Below, in pieces: positions 33,999 through 43,510 of a stretch of DNA of 48,756 nucleotides (within the stretch, counting starts at the first letter, position 1; the number at the start of each line of letters is the position of its first letter). A program made the translations under genes and the position numbers. Origin of the DNA: an uncultured Clostridiaceae bacterium (lineage in GTDB: Bacteria > Bacillota > Clostridia > Lachnospirales > Lachnospiraceae); contig CAMWUK010000016.1 of assembly GCA_947177415.1 (NCBI GenBank), positions 1-48,756 of the forward strand, read 5' to 3'. Under the pieces are notes generated by a model. That model saw nothing but the letters and a program-made list of their open reading frames with translations, searched no databases and was not told the origin of the DNA.

Positions 33999-35327
33999 TT
34001 ATTCCCCAGCCTCTGTTGCCATATTAAAAATTTCAGCCATTAATTGCTTCTCTTCTTGAAAATCAAATTTTTCATACATCCCTTGACATAAATATTGATT
34101 TACTTCATCTATCTTTTCAATGGAATAATCAATTTCCTTATTAGAACCTCTCTTATATGCCCCAATATTAATTAAATCTTCTGCCTCGTTATAAGTTGCC
34201 AGAACATTTCTTAGCTTTCCTGCTGCTTCCTTATGTTCTGATGAAGCAATGGAACTCATACATCTGGAAATACTGGCAAGTACATCAATGGCAGGATAAT
34301 GATTTTTATGTCCCAATTTTCTGGATAACACAATATGTCCATCTAAAATACCTCTGGCAGTATCTGTAATCGGCTCATTAAAATCATCACCATCTACCAA
34401 CACAGTATATAATCCGGTTATAGAACCCTTTTCGGCATTTCCGGCACGTTCCAAAAGCTTCGGCATTTCTGCGTATACACTAGGTGGATACCCTCTGGAC
34501 ACTGGTGGTTCGCCAGAAGCTAATCCAATCTCCCGTTGTGCCATCGAAAAACGTGTCAAAGAGTCCATCATAATCAAAACATCTTTTCCTTGATCCCGGA
34601 AATATTCTGCAATAGCAGTTGCTGTTTGAGCAGCTTTCTTTCTGATAAGTGCAGGTTTGTCGGAGGTGGCTACTACCACTACAGACCGAGCCATTCCTTC
34701 TGGTCCCAAATCCCGTTCAATAAATTCCCGGACTTCTCTTCCCCGCTCTCCTATCAAGGCAATCACATTGATATCAGCTTTGGTATTTCGTGCAAACATT
34801 CCAAGCAATGTACTCTTTCCAACACCGCTACCAGCAAATACTCCAATTCTTTGTCCCTTACCAATTGTATTTAATCCATCCACCGCTTTCACTCCAAGCG
34901 GCAAAACTTCATCAATAATCTTTCTCTTTAACGGATCAGGAGGCATAGCTTCAACAGAGTACCCTTCTCCATCTTGTTCCAAGACGCTTCCGTCAATAGG
35001 AACACCAAGTCCATCTAATGTTTTACCCAAGAGACTTTCGCTTGCATATACTTTTAATGGTGCTCCTGAATTTTCCACCCTGCTACCCAATCCTACTCCT
35101 TCTACATTGTCGTATGGCATTAAAAGTACTCTGTCATCACGAAATCCAACCACTTCTGCTTTTAGAGCATTCCCTCCATTTTGAGGAATAATATAGCACA
35201 TATCATTTAACTTTGCATCAGGACCTATGGACTCTACTGTAAGCCCTACTACTTTTACTACTTTTCCCCAATGTTTCTCATAATTTTTTTTCAGTAAACT
35301 ATTGTATTTACTAAAATCAATCACCAT
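33999..35327 (-). CDS. fliI: Flagellum-specific ATPase FliI
   Basis: FliI is the F1-beta-like ATPase of flagellar export. The 442-residue protein has Walker A GVFAGSGVGKSTLLGMFA, the family segment IGERGREVREFI, Walker B region VLIMMDSLTRFSMAQREIGL, and the PPSVYAEMPKLLERAG signature. ATG 35327 has GGGG about 5 nt upstream; a TTG nine codons earlier is in frame but lacks a site. It follows fliH and precedes fliJ. Confidence 0.97.
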   Translation of the reverse strand: MVIDFSKYNSLLKKNYEKHWGKVVKVVGLTVESIGPDAKLNDMCYIIPQNGGNALKAEVVGFRDDRVLLMPYDNVEGVGLGSRVENSGAPLKVYASESLLGKTLDGLGVPIDGSVLEQDGEGYSVEAMPPDPLKRKIIDEVLPLGVKAVDGLNTIGKGQRIGVFAGSGVGKSTLLGMFARNTKADINVIALIGERGREVREFIERDLGPEGMARSVVVVATSDKPALIRKKAAQTATAIAEYFRDQGKDVLIMMDSLTRFSMAQREIGLASGEPPVSRGYPPSVYAEMPKLLERAGNAEKGSITGLYTVLVDGDDFNEPITDTARGILDGHIVLSRKLGHKNHYPAIDVLASISRCMSSIASSEHKEAAGKLRNVLATYNEAEDLINIGAYKRGSNKEIDYSIEKIDEVNQYLCQGMYEKFDFQEEKQLMAEIFNMATEAGE

Positions 35328-35368
35328 ACGAACCCCGCCATTCCTATACTTCAATCTTTTGTTTCAGA

Positions 35369-36175
35369 TTATATTAACAACTTTAAATCCTCAATCAGAC
35401 TATCTAGCTGCACATCCAGACTACAATCTACAATCTGGTTTTCCGTTTCTATCACACATTGGTTCTTTTGAAGTCCAGCATCTGCCAACACATCAAATTG
35501 ACATTGATTTCCAACAATATTCAAAAGAATATCTTTTGATGCATTTACACTTTCTATATCGTCTTGTGATACTCTGACCTTTATTGTTTGACATCGTCCA
35601 ATTTTATCCAATGCCTGCTCCATAAGAAAAATTACAATATCTCTTTCTGCAAAAACCCCTGTGATTTTTTTGACCAGTTCAATTACAAGTTCTGTAAAAT
35701 TAGGTTCTAAATCCGCTATCATCTGCTGATAGTGTGCTTCTAATTCCTCTTCTCTGTTTTGCAAGGCTTTTCTTTGATTGGCAAGTTCATCATTTGCCTT
35801 AATAAGTCCTTCCTGATATCCTAACTTTCTTCCCTCTTCAATAATCCGGTTTTTCTCAAACTCACCAGCAACTCTTGCTTGTTCCAAAATTTCTTCTGCA
35901 TCCTTTTGTGCCTGTTCTAAAATCTGACCAGCTTGTTCATGAGCCATAGTTAATAATTCATCTGGACTAAGTTCTTGCTCCTTTGCCGGCTTTTCCTGTT
36001 CAAACATCTCTTCTGGAAATTCCGCATCAAATTCTTCTTGTTCCAAATCCCGTATTTCTACTGCTCCATGAGTAAAAATACCAGGAATAAAGTTTCCTAC
36101 ATTGTGATCCATATCAATCAGTTTTTTATCATCTTCTGTAACATTAAAATTATAATATTTTATTAAATTAGACAA
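35369..36175 (-). CDS. fliH: Flagellar export regulator FliH
   Basis: FliH is the peripheral stalk that controls FliI. The 268-residue protein has a variable N-terminus, an acidic stretch, a long coiled coil with EQAGQILEQAQKDAEEILEQ-type heptads (about 80-160), and a C-terminal domain (ELVIELVKKITGVFAERDIV; IKVRVSQDDIESV). I prefer a TTG start at 36175: GGAGGTGA lies 8 nt before it and the start overlaps the fliG stop by 8 nt. No ATG is available near the N-terminus; another TTG at 36208 has a poorly spaced site. Confidence 0.88.
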   Translation of the reverse strand: MSNLIKYYNFNVTEDDKKLIDMDHNVGNFIPGIFTHGAVEIRDLEQEEFDAEFPEEMFEQEKPAKEQELSPDELLTMAHEQAGQILEQAQKDAEEILEQARVAGEFEKNRIIEEGRKLGYQEGLIKANDELANQRKALQNREEELEAHYQQMIADLEPNFTELVIELVKKITGVFAERDIVIFLMEQALDKIGRCQTIKVRVSQDDIESVNASKDILLNIVGNQCQFDVLADAGLQKNQCVIETENQIVDCSLDVQLDSLIEDLKLLI

Positions 36176-37172
36176 CGATTTCGTCACCTCCACCCCTTGA
36201 AATAACAATTTCTCCGGAGTCTTCTAATTTACGGATAATATTTACAATCTTCTGCTGTGCTTCTTCTACGTCTTTCAATCGTACAGGTCCCATAAATTCC
36301 ATATCTTCCCGAATCATAACCGCCAAACGTTTTGACAAGTTATTGAAAATAACCGTTTGTACCTCTTCCGTTGAACCTTTCAATGCCATAGCAAGTTCAT
36401 TGTTATCTACCTCACGAAGTACACGCTGTATAGATTTGTCATCCAAAGACAAAATATCCTCGAATACGAACATTTTTCTCCGGATCTCGTCAGCAAGTTC
36501 TGGTTCTTCGATTTCCAAGCTTTCAATAATATGTTTTTCTGTTCCTCTATCTACTGTATTTAAAATCTCTACAATAGCATCTACACCACCAACAATTGTG
36601 TAATCCTGATTTACTAAAGATGCTAATTTTCTCTCTAATACTTTTTCCACTTCTTTAATCACATCTGGTGATGTTCTATCCATTTGTGCAATACGTCTTG
36701 CAACATCTGCCTGTTTCTCTGGTGGCAAGGCAGCAATAATAACCGAAGCCTGACTGGAAGACAAGTAGGATAAAATTAATGCAATTGTCTGTGGATGTTC
36801 ATCTTGGATAAAGTTCAAAAGTTGTGTAGGATCTGTTTTTTTCACAAATTCGAAAGGACGAACCTGCAAAGATGCAGTAAGTCTTCCGATAACATCTCTG
36901 GCCTTTTCAGAACCAAGTGCTTTTTCCAACAACTCTTTCGCATATGTAATACCCCCTTCTGCAATATATTGCTGGGCAAGACACACTTCATAGAACTCAT
37001 CCATAACCTGCTCTTTTCTTTGTGCAGACACACTTCTTGTATTTGCAATTTCCAGAGTCAGCTGTTCTATCTCATCTTCTTTTAAATGCTTAAAAACATT
37101 AACTGATTTCTCAGGTCCTAAGCTAATCAACAAAATTGCAGCTTTCTCAAGTCCGCTTAACTCCTCTTTCAT
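36168..37172 (-). CDS. fliG: Flagellar motor switch protein FliG
   Basis: FliG links the MS ring to the C ring and receives torque from MotA. The 334-residue protein has the three-domain order: N-terminal FliF-binding (LSGLEKAAILLISLGPEKSV), middle domain with EHPQTIALILSYL, and the C-terminal torque domain (MFVFEDILSLDDKSIQRVLR, then EVDNNELAMALKGSTEEV) with its charged helix, ending near RLKDVEEAQQKIVNIIRKLE. Start ATG 37172 follows a GGAGG site. Confidence 0.97.
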   Translation of the reverse strand: MKEELSGLEKAAILLISLGPEKSVNVFKHLKEDEIEQLTLEIANTRSVSAQRKEQVMDEFYEVCLAQQYIAEGGITYAKELLEKALGSEKARDVIGRLTASLQVRPFEFVKKTDPTQLLNFIQDEHPQTIALILSYLSSSQASVIIAALPPEKQADVARRIAQMDRTSPDVIKEVEKVLERKLASLVNQDYTIVGGVDAIVEILNTVDRGTEKHIIESLEIEEPELADEIRRKMFVFEDILSLDDKSIQRVLREVDNNELAMALKGSTEEVQTVIFNNLSKRLAVMIREDMEFMGPVRLKDVEEAQQKIVNIIRKLEDSGEIVISRGGGDEIVV

Positions 37173-37199
37173 TCTTTTGCCTCCTTATATCCAAATCCA

Positions 37200-37230
37200 C
37201 CCAAGCAGAGCAAGGTACACTCCACTTGGG
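37200..37230 (-). other. Hairpin between fliF and fliG
   Basis: CCCAAG (37200-37205) and CTTGGG (37225-37230) can pair around a 19-nt loop in the 83-nt fliF-fliG gap. The sequence after it (GTGGATTT on the minus strand) is not a clear U-run. Weak evidence of an attenuator or processing site. Confidence 0.35.
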
Positions 37231-37255
37231 CGTAAGCAGTGTCACAATTTAATAT

Positions 37256-38869
37256 TTAACCCCAATCTTCGTTAATCCAGTTACGCAATAACTGTGCCAC
37301 TGCATCCGGATTCTCGTCCACAAATTTCTCGATCATCTTTCTTGTTTCTGACTTTTCGCCAAATTCGATATCTTCTAAAGACTGACTTTCTTTTGTTGTT
37401 GCTAACAATTGTTCCACAGATAACTCTGGTTCTAATTCTGTCACTTCCATAGGTGCAGTTCCCTTGAATACAACAAACACCAACAATGCAACAATCAAAA
37501 CAGCAAGAACAATCATCATGATGTTACTATACTCTACAGGTGTATCTACCATTCCATTAAATATTGGCTGGTTATAAGCTATTACAGAAATATTATTTGT
37601 AGCAATTCCAGTGGCGTTAGAAATCAATTCTACCACATTATCTTCCACTTCTATTTCTGTTGGTTCACTATTCTGGCTTTGGAAAGTTTCAAAATCTATA
37701 CCTTCCAACTCACCATTTTTTTTCATCTGTGCCTCATCATAAACCGTGTATTTTTTCAACACAATCGCCACGGAAGAATTCCCTGCATCCATAGCACCAA
37801 CTGCTTCTACAGTTGTCGTTTCCTTTTTGTTATTATCATATTTGAATTTATCTAATGTTACACTATTATTGTTAGAGCTACCATTCTGTAACATATAGTC
37901 TGTTTCATCTGCATTAGAATCCGTCCCTGGAGGTCCTCCTGAGCCACTAGTTCCTTCTGCCTTATATTGATAACTTTCTGAATATGGACCATTTTCTCTT
38001 CCTTCAGGAACAGAATATTCTGTATACAAAGAAGAAACCTGTTTCATATTAAATTGAATATTGGATGCACCAATTTCCACTTCGTTATAATTCGCCTTTA
38101 AAAGCATCTGTTTCAAATCATTTTTTATAATCCCACGTAAATTCTCAGTATACTCTGCCTGGCTAGAAGGATTCTTAAATATATCTGAACTAGAACCATC
38201 AAAAAGCAAATTACTGGCACTATCTATAATAGTTATTAAATCCGTATTACTATTTCCCACAGCAGTAGCAAGGTAATTGGCCATTCCCTGAACTGCAGAA
38301 CTTTCTAATTCTTTGGATAATTTTAACATAACTGCAACAGAAGTATCTTTTTTTTCCGAAAGAATCGTTCCATCATCTTCAGGCATATTCATAGATATAT
38401 AAGCATCTTCTACGCCATCTACTGTCATCAAGTATTTACGGATATCACTTTGATATGCCAATGCATATTTTTTCTGTTTTTCCGTTTCTGTGGTATCAAT
38501 GCTATTGTTCAATGCTTTCTCCCAATCCATACCACCAGACATTTTTTCAACTACATCACTATTCCCCAGCAACAACATTGCATCTGTTGTCTTTGAACTG
38601 TCCACTGAAATCTCATAGCCACCAGTTGCTTGTGTTGTTTTATAAGATATCCCTTGCCCATCTAGTAATCCCTGCATCTGTGTTACACTATCTGCATCCG
38701 CTAATGTAACCAAATGTGTATATGTAGTCCGAGTTAGAGTAAATGCTAAAATTCCAATAGCTAAAAGAATTGTAACAATTACAGAAATAATAATCGCCTT
38801 TTGCTTTGCACTATATTTATTCCAAAACTCTATCAGCTTTTGTAGCACATCTTTAAACTTATCTACCAT
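37256..38869 (-). CDS. fliF: Flagellar MS-ring protein FliF
   Basis: FliF forms the membrane ring on which the flagellum is built. The 537-residue protein has a first membrane segment (about 24-46), the secretin/YscJ-like ring domains (DADSVTQMQGLLDGQGISYK; VEDAYISMNMPE), a Gly/Ser-rich periplasmic stretch (about 300-335), a second membrane segment (about 435-455, IMMIVLAVLIVALLVFVVF) and the FliG-binding C-terminus (KMIEKFVDENPDAVAQLLRN). Complete at both ends. Confidence 0.97.
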   Translation of the reverse strand: MVDKFKDVLQKLIEFWNKYSAKQKAIIISVIVTILLAIGILAFTLTRTTYTHLVTLADADSVTQMQGLLDGQGISYKTTQATGGYEISVDSSKTTDAMLLLGNSDVVEKMSGGMDWEKALNNSIDTTETEKQKKYALAYQSDIRKYLMTVDGVEDAYISMNMPEDDGTILSEKKDTSVAVMLKLSKELESSAVQGMANYLATAVGNSNTDLITIIDSASNLLFDGSSSDIFKNPSSQAEYTENLRGIIKNDLKQMLLKANYNEVEIGASNIQFNMKQVSSLYTEYSVPEGRENGPYSESYQYKAEGTSGSGGPPGTDSNADETDYMLQNGSSNNNSVTLDKFKYDNNKKETTTVEAVGAMDAGNSSVAIVLKKYTVYDEAQMKKNGELEGIDFETFQSQNSEPTEIEVEDNVVELISNATGIATNNISVIAYNQPIFNGMVDTPVEYSNIMMIVLAVLIVALLVFVVFKGTAPMEVTELEPELSVEQLLATTKESQSLEDIEFGEKSETRKMIEKFVDENPDAVAQLLRNWINEDWG

Positions 38870-38992
38870 GTTTCAACTCTCCTACCGTTCCTTTCATGCA
38901 CTGTTCTTTATTTTATAATCCCATCTGAAATATATACATATCTTCCTATTTACTGCCAACCATACCTTTAAAACATTGGCAATCAATTATTC

Positions 38993-39355
38993 TTAGAACT
39001 GCATATTCATAATTTCCTTATATGCATCAATCACAGCATCTCTTACAGCCACTGTGAACATCAATGAAGTATTCGCCTTCGATTGTGCAATCAGCAACGT
39101 ATGAGTATCTTCTGATAATCCCATTGCATAATTTAATTCTTCTTCTTCTGCTATATTGCTATATTCGTTTGTTTGTTCTACAAGATTTAAAGCAGACTGA
39201 AATACATTTTCAAAAGCACTGTCATTATCTGTATCAAAACCGGATACCTTCTTATAATCGTTGACAATTCCATTCAAACTGCTTGTAGAATAATCTGTAT
39301 ACATATCCCTTATGCCACTCGTCCTCCACAGACTACTTAAATCTATACTCATCAT
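38993..39355 (-). CDS. fliE: Flagellar hook-basal body protein FliE
   Basis: FliE joins the MS ring to the rod. The 120-residue protein ends with the family helix pattern DTHTLLIAQSKANTSLMFTV and AVRDAVIDAYKEIMNMQF. Two ATGs in tandem (39355 and 39352) follow AAGGAG; the first is used here. Order flgB-flgC-fliE-fliF is standard. Confidence 0.94.
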   Translation of the reverse strand: MMSIDLSSLWRTSGIRDMYTDYSTSSLNGIVNDYKKVSGFDTDNDSAFENVFQSALNLVEQTNEYSNIAEEEELNYAMGLSEDTHTLLIAQSKANTSLMFTVAVRDAVIDAYKEIMNMQF

Positions 39356-39372
39356 CTATTCTCCTTTACTTT

Positions 39373-39810
39373 TTACTTTCCAATTTCAAGTGCCTGCAAT
39401 ATCATAGATTTTGTCCCATTAAATGCTGTAATATTTGCTTCATAAGATCTGCTTGCATCAATTAAGTTTGTCATTTCCGTCACAGTATTCACATTTGGAT
39501 AATAAACATATCCATCTTCATCTGCATCCGGATGTGAAGGGTCATAAACCATAGTCATTGGTGTTTCTGTATCTTCCACAATCTGTGAAACCTTTACACC
39601 ATTTCCTATTGAGCTGGAAGCCACACTTAAATAGTTCTTAAAAGTATTGGAAGGCTTCTCTTCAAAAACTACAGTTCTTCTTCTGTATACATCCCCATTC
39701 CCATTACGGGTAGTATTCACATTTGCAATATTCTGTGCAATAATATCTGTACGCAATCTTTGTGCCGTCATTCCACTGGCACTTATATCCATAGCTCCAA
39801 ATGCTGACAT
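39373..39810 (-). CDS. flgC: Flagellar rod protein FlgC
   Basis: FlgC is a proximal rod subunit. The 145-residue protein opens MSAFGAMDISASGMTAQRLR, followed by IIAQNIANVNTT, the rod/hook N-terminal signature, and ends with the heptad helix VTEMTNLIDASRSYEANITA. ATG 39810 follows GAGGAGG. It lies 75 nt after flgB. Confidence 0.96.
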   Translation of the reverse strand: MSAFGAMDISASGMTAQRLRTDIIAQNIANVNTTRNGNGDVYRRRTVVFEEKPSNTFKNYLSVASSSIGNGVKVSQIVEDTETPMTMVYDPSHPDADEDGYVYYPNVNTVTEMTNLIDASRSYEANITAFNGTKSMILQALEIGK

Positions 39811-39885
39811 ATTACATCCTCCTCATATTAAAATCCTACACAATTATATACCACATTCCACATCTTTAATTTTCTAACTTAATTA

Positions 39886-40272
39886 TTATTTCCCCATAGC
39901 AGTCCGAAGTCTGCTAAATTCTTGTGAAATGGAGTCTGTCATAACTCTGTACTTAATCTGATTCTTTGCATGCTCGGCATTCTCTGTGTCAATATCTACA
40001 TTATTGCCATCAATACGATAACTCAAATTTGAATTATCTGTATAGATCGTCGCTGATAATGTAGACAAATCTATATTATCCACATAAGAATCCATTGTGT
40101 CTCCCCCTGCCATCTGTCCAATCAAATACGTTTCAAACTGTACATCTTGCCTTTTAAAGTTTGGTGTATCAACATTTGCTAAATTGTTTGATAATATTGT
40201 ATTGCGAAGCCAACTTGCATCTGCTGCCTTCTGCAAAACATTAATATAATTATATGCATCTGAACCTATCAT
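39886..40272 (-). CDS. flgB: Flagellar rod protein FlgB
   Basis: FlgB is a proximal rod subunit and the first gene of the motility operon. The 128-residue protein has the rod signature LRNTILSNNLANVDTPNFKR and the C-terminal helix with YRVMTDSISQEFSRLRTAM. ATG 40272 has AAAGGG at 8 nt; an in-frame GTG at 40281 is too close to that site. Confidence 0.94.
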   Translation of the reverse strand: MIGSDAYNYINVLQKAADASWLRNTILSNNLANVDTPNFKRQDVQFETYLIGQMAGGDTMDSYVDNIDLSTLSATIYTDNSNLSYRIDGNNVDIDTENAEHAKNQIKYRVMTDSISQEFSRLRTAMGK

Positions 40273-40315
40273 CAATTTCACCCTTTCTCTATTACCCTTT
40301 TCTATTCCTCTTTAT

Positions 40316-40343
40316 ATTATAACAATAAATCACGAAAAAACAA
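40316..40343 (-). promoter_or_regulatory. Promoter of the fla/che operon (sigma-A type)
   Basis: Minus-strand TTGTTT (40338-40343) and a perfect TATAAT (40316-40321) lie 16 bp apart, about 45 bp before the flgB start. No sigma-28 type sequence was seen, consistent with housekeeping sigma driving the operon that encodes sigma-28. Confidence 0.6.
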
Positions 40344-40361
40344 GAAATATTAACAAAAAAA

Positions 40362-40376
40362 AATTTTTTGAATCTA
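40362..40376. promoter_or_regulatory. CodY-box-like sequence upstream of the fla/che promoter
   Basis: The 15-mer matches the published CodY consensus AATTTTCWGAAAATT at 11 of 15 positions and lies about 19 bp upstream of the -35. A second partial match (10 of 15) overlaps ATTTTCTGGA at about 40401. In such AT-rich DNA this is suggestive only. Confidence 0.3.
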
Positions 40377-40535
40377 TTTCTTGTTTTGTGAATTTTTTTT
40401 ATTTTCTGGATTTCTGGCAAAATTTACCTTACAAAATATATCAAATAACGCAAATTTAGGGCATTTGTCTACTTCTAATTTGATCCAATAATTTAATCCA
40501 GTAATATATAAATACAGTAAATGAAAAATTAAGGA

Positions 40536-41306
40536 TTAAATGTCTATATTTCCCAATTCATCAAAAATAATATCATTTACGACTTTGATATAAGTACCTT
40601 TCATTCCTGATGATTTGCTTTCAATAATGCCTGCACTCTCAAATTTTCGTAAAGCATTTACAATTACAGATCTGGTAATTCCCACTCTATCTGCAATTTT
40701 ACTAGCAATCAATACACCCTCATTTCCATCCAGCTCACCAAAAATGTGTTTGATAGCTTCCAGTTCCGAACCAGACAAAGTACTAATTGCAGATTGTACA
40801 ACCTGCAATTTTCTTACTTCTTCAGCACTTTCTTCATTCACTGCTCTAAGCATCTCTAATCCTACTACCGTGGAACCATATTCTGTTAAAATAATATCAT
40901 CAATACTATATGGGGCATTCTGGCGGTAAATAAATAAAGTTCCTAGTCTTTCCCCTGCAATATCAATGGGTGTCACAATACCATTATAAGTATGCATATC
41001 TGCAAACTCAAATCCTAGCATTTCAAAATTTACATTTTCTTTGGTAGACAAAATGTTTAACACTCTCTCATTAAGCATCTTATCAATATAACTTCCTATA
41101 TTTTCTTTTAACAATTCTGTAATCTTGGGAATGTTGTCCATGTGTTTTATCCCTAAAACTTTTCCCTTCTTGCTAAGTACCATGGTATTAGATTCCAAAT
41201 TTTCACTTAACACTTTACAAATATCATTAAATACCACTTTATGAGAACTATTATTGTGCAGTAATCTATTAATTTTTCTAGTCTTGTCAAGCAATTGAAC
41301 GCTCAT
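40536..41306 (-). CDS. codY: GTP/branched-chain amino acid sensor repressor CodY
   Basis: CodY represses or activates nutrient-limitation genes when loaded with GTP and branched-chain amino acids. The 256-residue protein has the typical opening (SVQLLDKTRKINRLLHNNSS), the GAF ligand domain, and the C-terminal winged helix-turn-helix (ASKIADRVGITRSVIVNALR, then KFESAGIIESKSSGMKGTYI), which is the conserved CodY DNA-binding motif. Start ATG 41306 follows AGGAGG. Being immediately upstream of the flagellar operon is conserved in Firmicutes. Confidence 0.97.
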   Translation of the reverse strand: MSVQLLDKTRKINRLLHNNSSHKVVFNDICKVLSENLESNTMVLSKKGKVLGIKHMDNIPKITELLKENIGSYIDKMLNERVLNILSTKENVNFEMLGFEFADMHTYNGIVTPIDIAGERLGTLFIYRQNAPYSIDDIILTEYGSTVVGLEMLRAVNEESAEEVRKLQVVQSAISTLSGSELEAIKHIFGELDGNEGVLIASKIADRVGITRSVIVNALRKFESAGIIESKSSGMKGTYIKVVNDIIFDELGNIDI

Positions 41307-41352
41307 ATATATCCTCCTAGGTATTTTACCATCTTACCATTACATTACATGG

Positions 41353-43431
41353 TTAATCCTCTTTTTTTCCCTTTGTACTTGTTACAAATCCACAGGTCTC
41401 ATCCATACAAACTAACTTTGCACCCTTTTCCAGTAAAACGCCTCCACAGGAAGGGCATGCTTCTTTTGACGGTTTTTGCCATGTCATAAAATCACAATCT
41501 GGATTTCCTTCACAGCCAAAGTATCTTCTTCCTTTTTTTGTCTTTCGTATCACTATATCCTTTCCACATTTCGGACAGGAAACTCCAATTTTCTCCAAAT
41601 AAGTTTTTGTATTTCTACATTCTGGGAAACCTGGACATGCAAGAAACTTTCCATGTGGTCCATATTTTATAACCATATTTTTTCCGCATTCTTCACATAT
41701 TACATCAGTTACTTCATCTTGTATTTCCACCTTTTCCAGTTCTTCTTGTGCTTTTTGCACAGCTTCTTCCAAATCTGGATAAAAGTTACTTACCACTGTT
41801 TTCCATGGAACTGTTCCATCTTCTACACAATCTAGTAGTGCTTCAAGATTTGCGGTAAAATGAAAATCTACTATGCTGGAAAAAGATTCTTTCATTATAT
41901 TGTTTACTATTTCTCCAATTTCAGTTACGTACAAGTTTTTATTTTCCTTAGCTATATAGCGTCTTGCAATAATAGTACTGATAGTTGGTGCATAGGTACT
42001 TGGTCTGCCAATTCCAAGTTCCTCCAAGGTTTTTACTAAAGATGCTTCTGTAAAATGTGCTGGAGGCTGTGTAAAATGTTGTCCTTTTTCCAGATCTGTT
42101 AAAGTAAGTTTTGATTCCTTGGATAAAGATTTCAACATAGTAGTTTTTTCATTTTTATCTTCCTCTGTAGTATATACAGACATAAAACCATCAAACACAA
42201 GTTTTGAGGCTGCTGATGTAAAACGATATTCCCCTGCATCAATTTTTACAGAAGTAGTTTCATACTTTGCATTTTGCATTCTGCTAGCTACAAATCTTCT
42301 CCAAATAAGCTGATATAACCGGAATTGGTCTCTACTTAAATCTTCTTTTACTATAGTTGGCGTAAGCTCAATATAGGTTGGACGTATGGCTTCATGTGCA
42401 TCTTGGATCTTATTCTTTGAATTCTTCTCTGCTACTTTTTCTGCAAGAAATTCTGTTCCATAAGTATTTTCAATAAATTCTCTTGCTGCCTGATCTGCCT
42501 CTTCGGATACACGGGTAGAATCTGTACGCAAATAAGAAATCAATCCTACTGTTCCATGTCCTTTTATAGCAACTCCTTCATAGAGCTGCTGAGCAATACG
42601 CATGGTTTTCTGTGTTGCAAAATTTAAACTTTTTGAAGCTTCCTGTTGTAAGGTACTGGTTGTAAATGGAAGAGGAGCCTTCTTTGTTCTTTCACCCTTT
42701 TTTACTTCTGAAATAACAAAGGTAGCTTTTTCCACTTCTTTCACAATTCTCTTCAATTGCTCCTCATTTTGAATAGAAGTCTTTTTACCCTTTTCACCAT
42801 AAAATTTGGCAATTAGAGGTTTTCTCTCTTTATCAACCTTTAATACTGCATCTAATGTCCAATACTCTTCTGGTATAAATGCGTTAATTTCTTCCTCTCT
42901 GTCACAAATCAAACGCAAAGCCACAGACTGCACACGCCCTGCACTAAGACCTCTCTTTACTTTTGTCCAGAGCAGCGGACTGATACTATATCCCACCATC
43001 CGGTCAATCATACGTCTTGCCTGTTGGGAATCTACCATATCCATATCAATTTTCCTAGCTTGTTTTATGGATGCTTTTACTGCTGTTTTTGTAATTTCAT
43101 TAAAAGAAATTCTGCTATACTGCTTATCTTCCAATTTCAAAGATTTTGACAAATGCCATGATATTGCTTCCCCTTCCCGGTCCGGGTCAGTTGCAAGATA
43201 GACTTTATCCGCTTTTTTTACCTCCTTGCGTAGCTTCGCAAGGAGTTCTCCTTTTCCTCGGATTGTAATATATTTGGGTTCAAAATTATCTTCAAAATCT
43301 ATCCCCATCTGGCTTTTAGGGAAATCTCTTACATGTCCATTTGACGCTACAACTTCATAATTTTTACCTAAAAACTTCTTAATTGTTGTTGCTTTTGCCG
43401 GTGATTCTACAATTACTAAATACTTTGGCAT
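41353..43431 (-). CDS. topA: DNA topoisomerase I
   Basis: TopA relaxes negative supercoils (type IA). The protein (692 residues from ATG 43431) opens MPKYLVIVESPAKATTIKKF (Toprim), with DPDREGEAISWHL metal-binding motif, active-site Tyr in VGLISYLRTDSTRVS, and HEAIRPT. The C-terminus carries three zinc-ribbon modules with Cys pairs (CEECGK...CPGFPEC; CPKCGK...CEGNPDC; CPSCGG...CMDETC). Tandem ATGs lie at 43434 and 43431; the second has GGGAG at 7 nt. It follows dprA. Confidence 0.97.
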   Translation of the reverse strand: MPKYLVIVESPAKATTIKKFLGKNYEVVASNGHVRDFPKSQMGIDFEDNFEPKYITIRGKGELLAKLRKEVKKADKVYLATDPDREGEAISWHLSKSLKLEDKQYSRISFNEITKTAVKASIKQARKIDMDMVDSQQARRMIDRMVGYSISPLLWTKVKRGLSAGRVQSVALRLICDREEEINAFIPEEYWTLDAVLKVDKERKPLIAKFYGEKGKKTSIQNEEQLKRIVKEVEKATFVISEVKKGERTKKAPLPFTTSTLQQEASKSLNFATQKTMRIAQQLYEGVAIKGHGTVGLISYLRTDSTRVSEEADQAAREFIENTYGTEFLAEKVAEKNSKNKIQDAHEAIRPTYIELTPTIVKEDLSRDQFRLYQLIWRRFVASRMQNAKYETTSVKIDAGEYRFTSAASKLVFDGFMSVYTTEEDKNEKTTMLKSLSKESKLTLTDLEKGQHFTQPPAHFTEASLVKTLEELGIGRPSTYAPTISTIIARRYIAKENKNLYVTEIGEIVNNIMKESFSSIVDFHFTANLEALLDCVEDGTVPWKTVVSNFYPDLEEAVQKAQEELEKVEIQDEVTDVICEECGKNMVIKYGPHGKFLACPGFPECRNTKTYLEKIGVSCPKCGKDIVIRKTKKGRRYFGCEGNPDCDFMTWQKPSKEACPSCGGVLLEKGAKLVCMDETCGFVTSTKGKKED

Positions 43432-43510
43432 CATAACACTCCCTATACTTTTCTTACATATTTCATAGTACATAGAAGAAGATACCGCAATCCGTCATCC
43501 CCCTACTATA

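Noticed and set aside
40492-40540. Terminator of codY
   Set aside because: TTTAATCC and GGATTAAA can pair, but the right arm overlaps the codY stop, the loop is over 30 nt and the stem is AT-rich, so no terminator is called.
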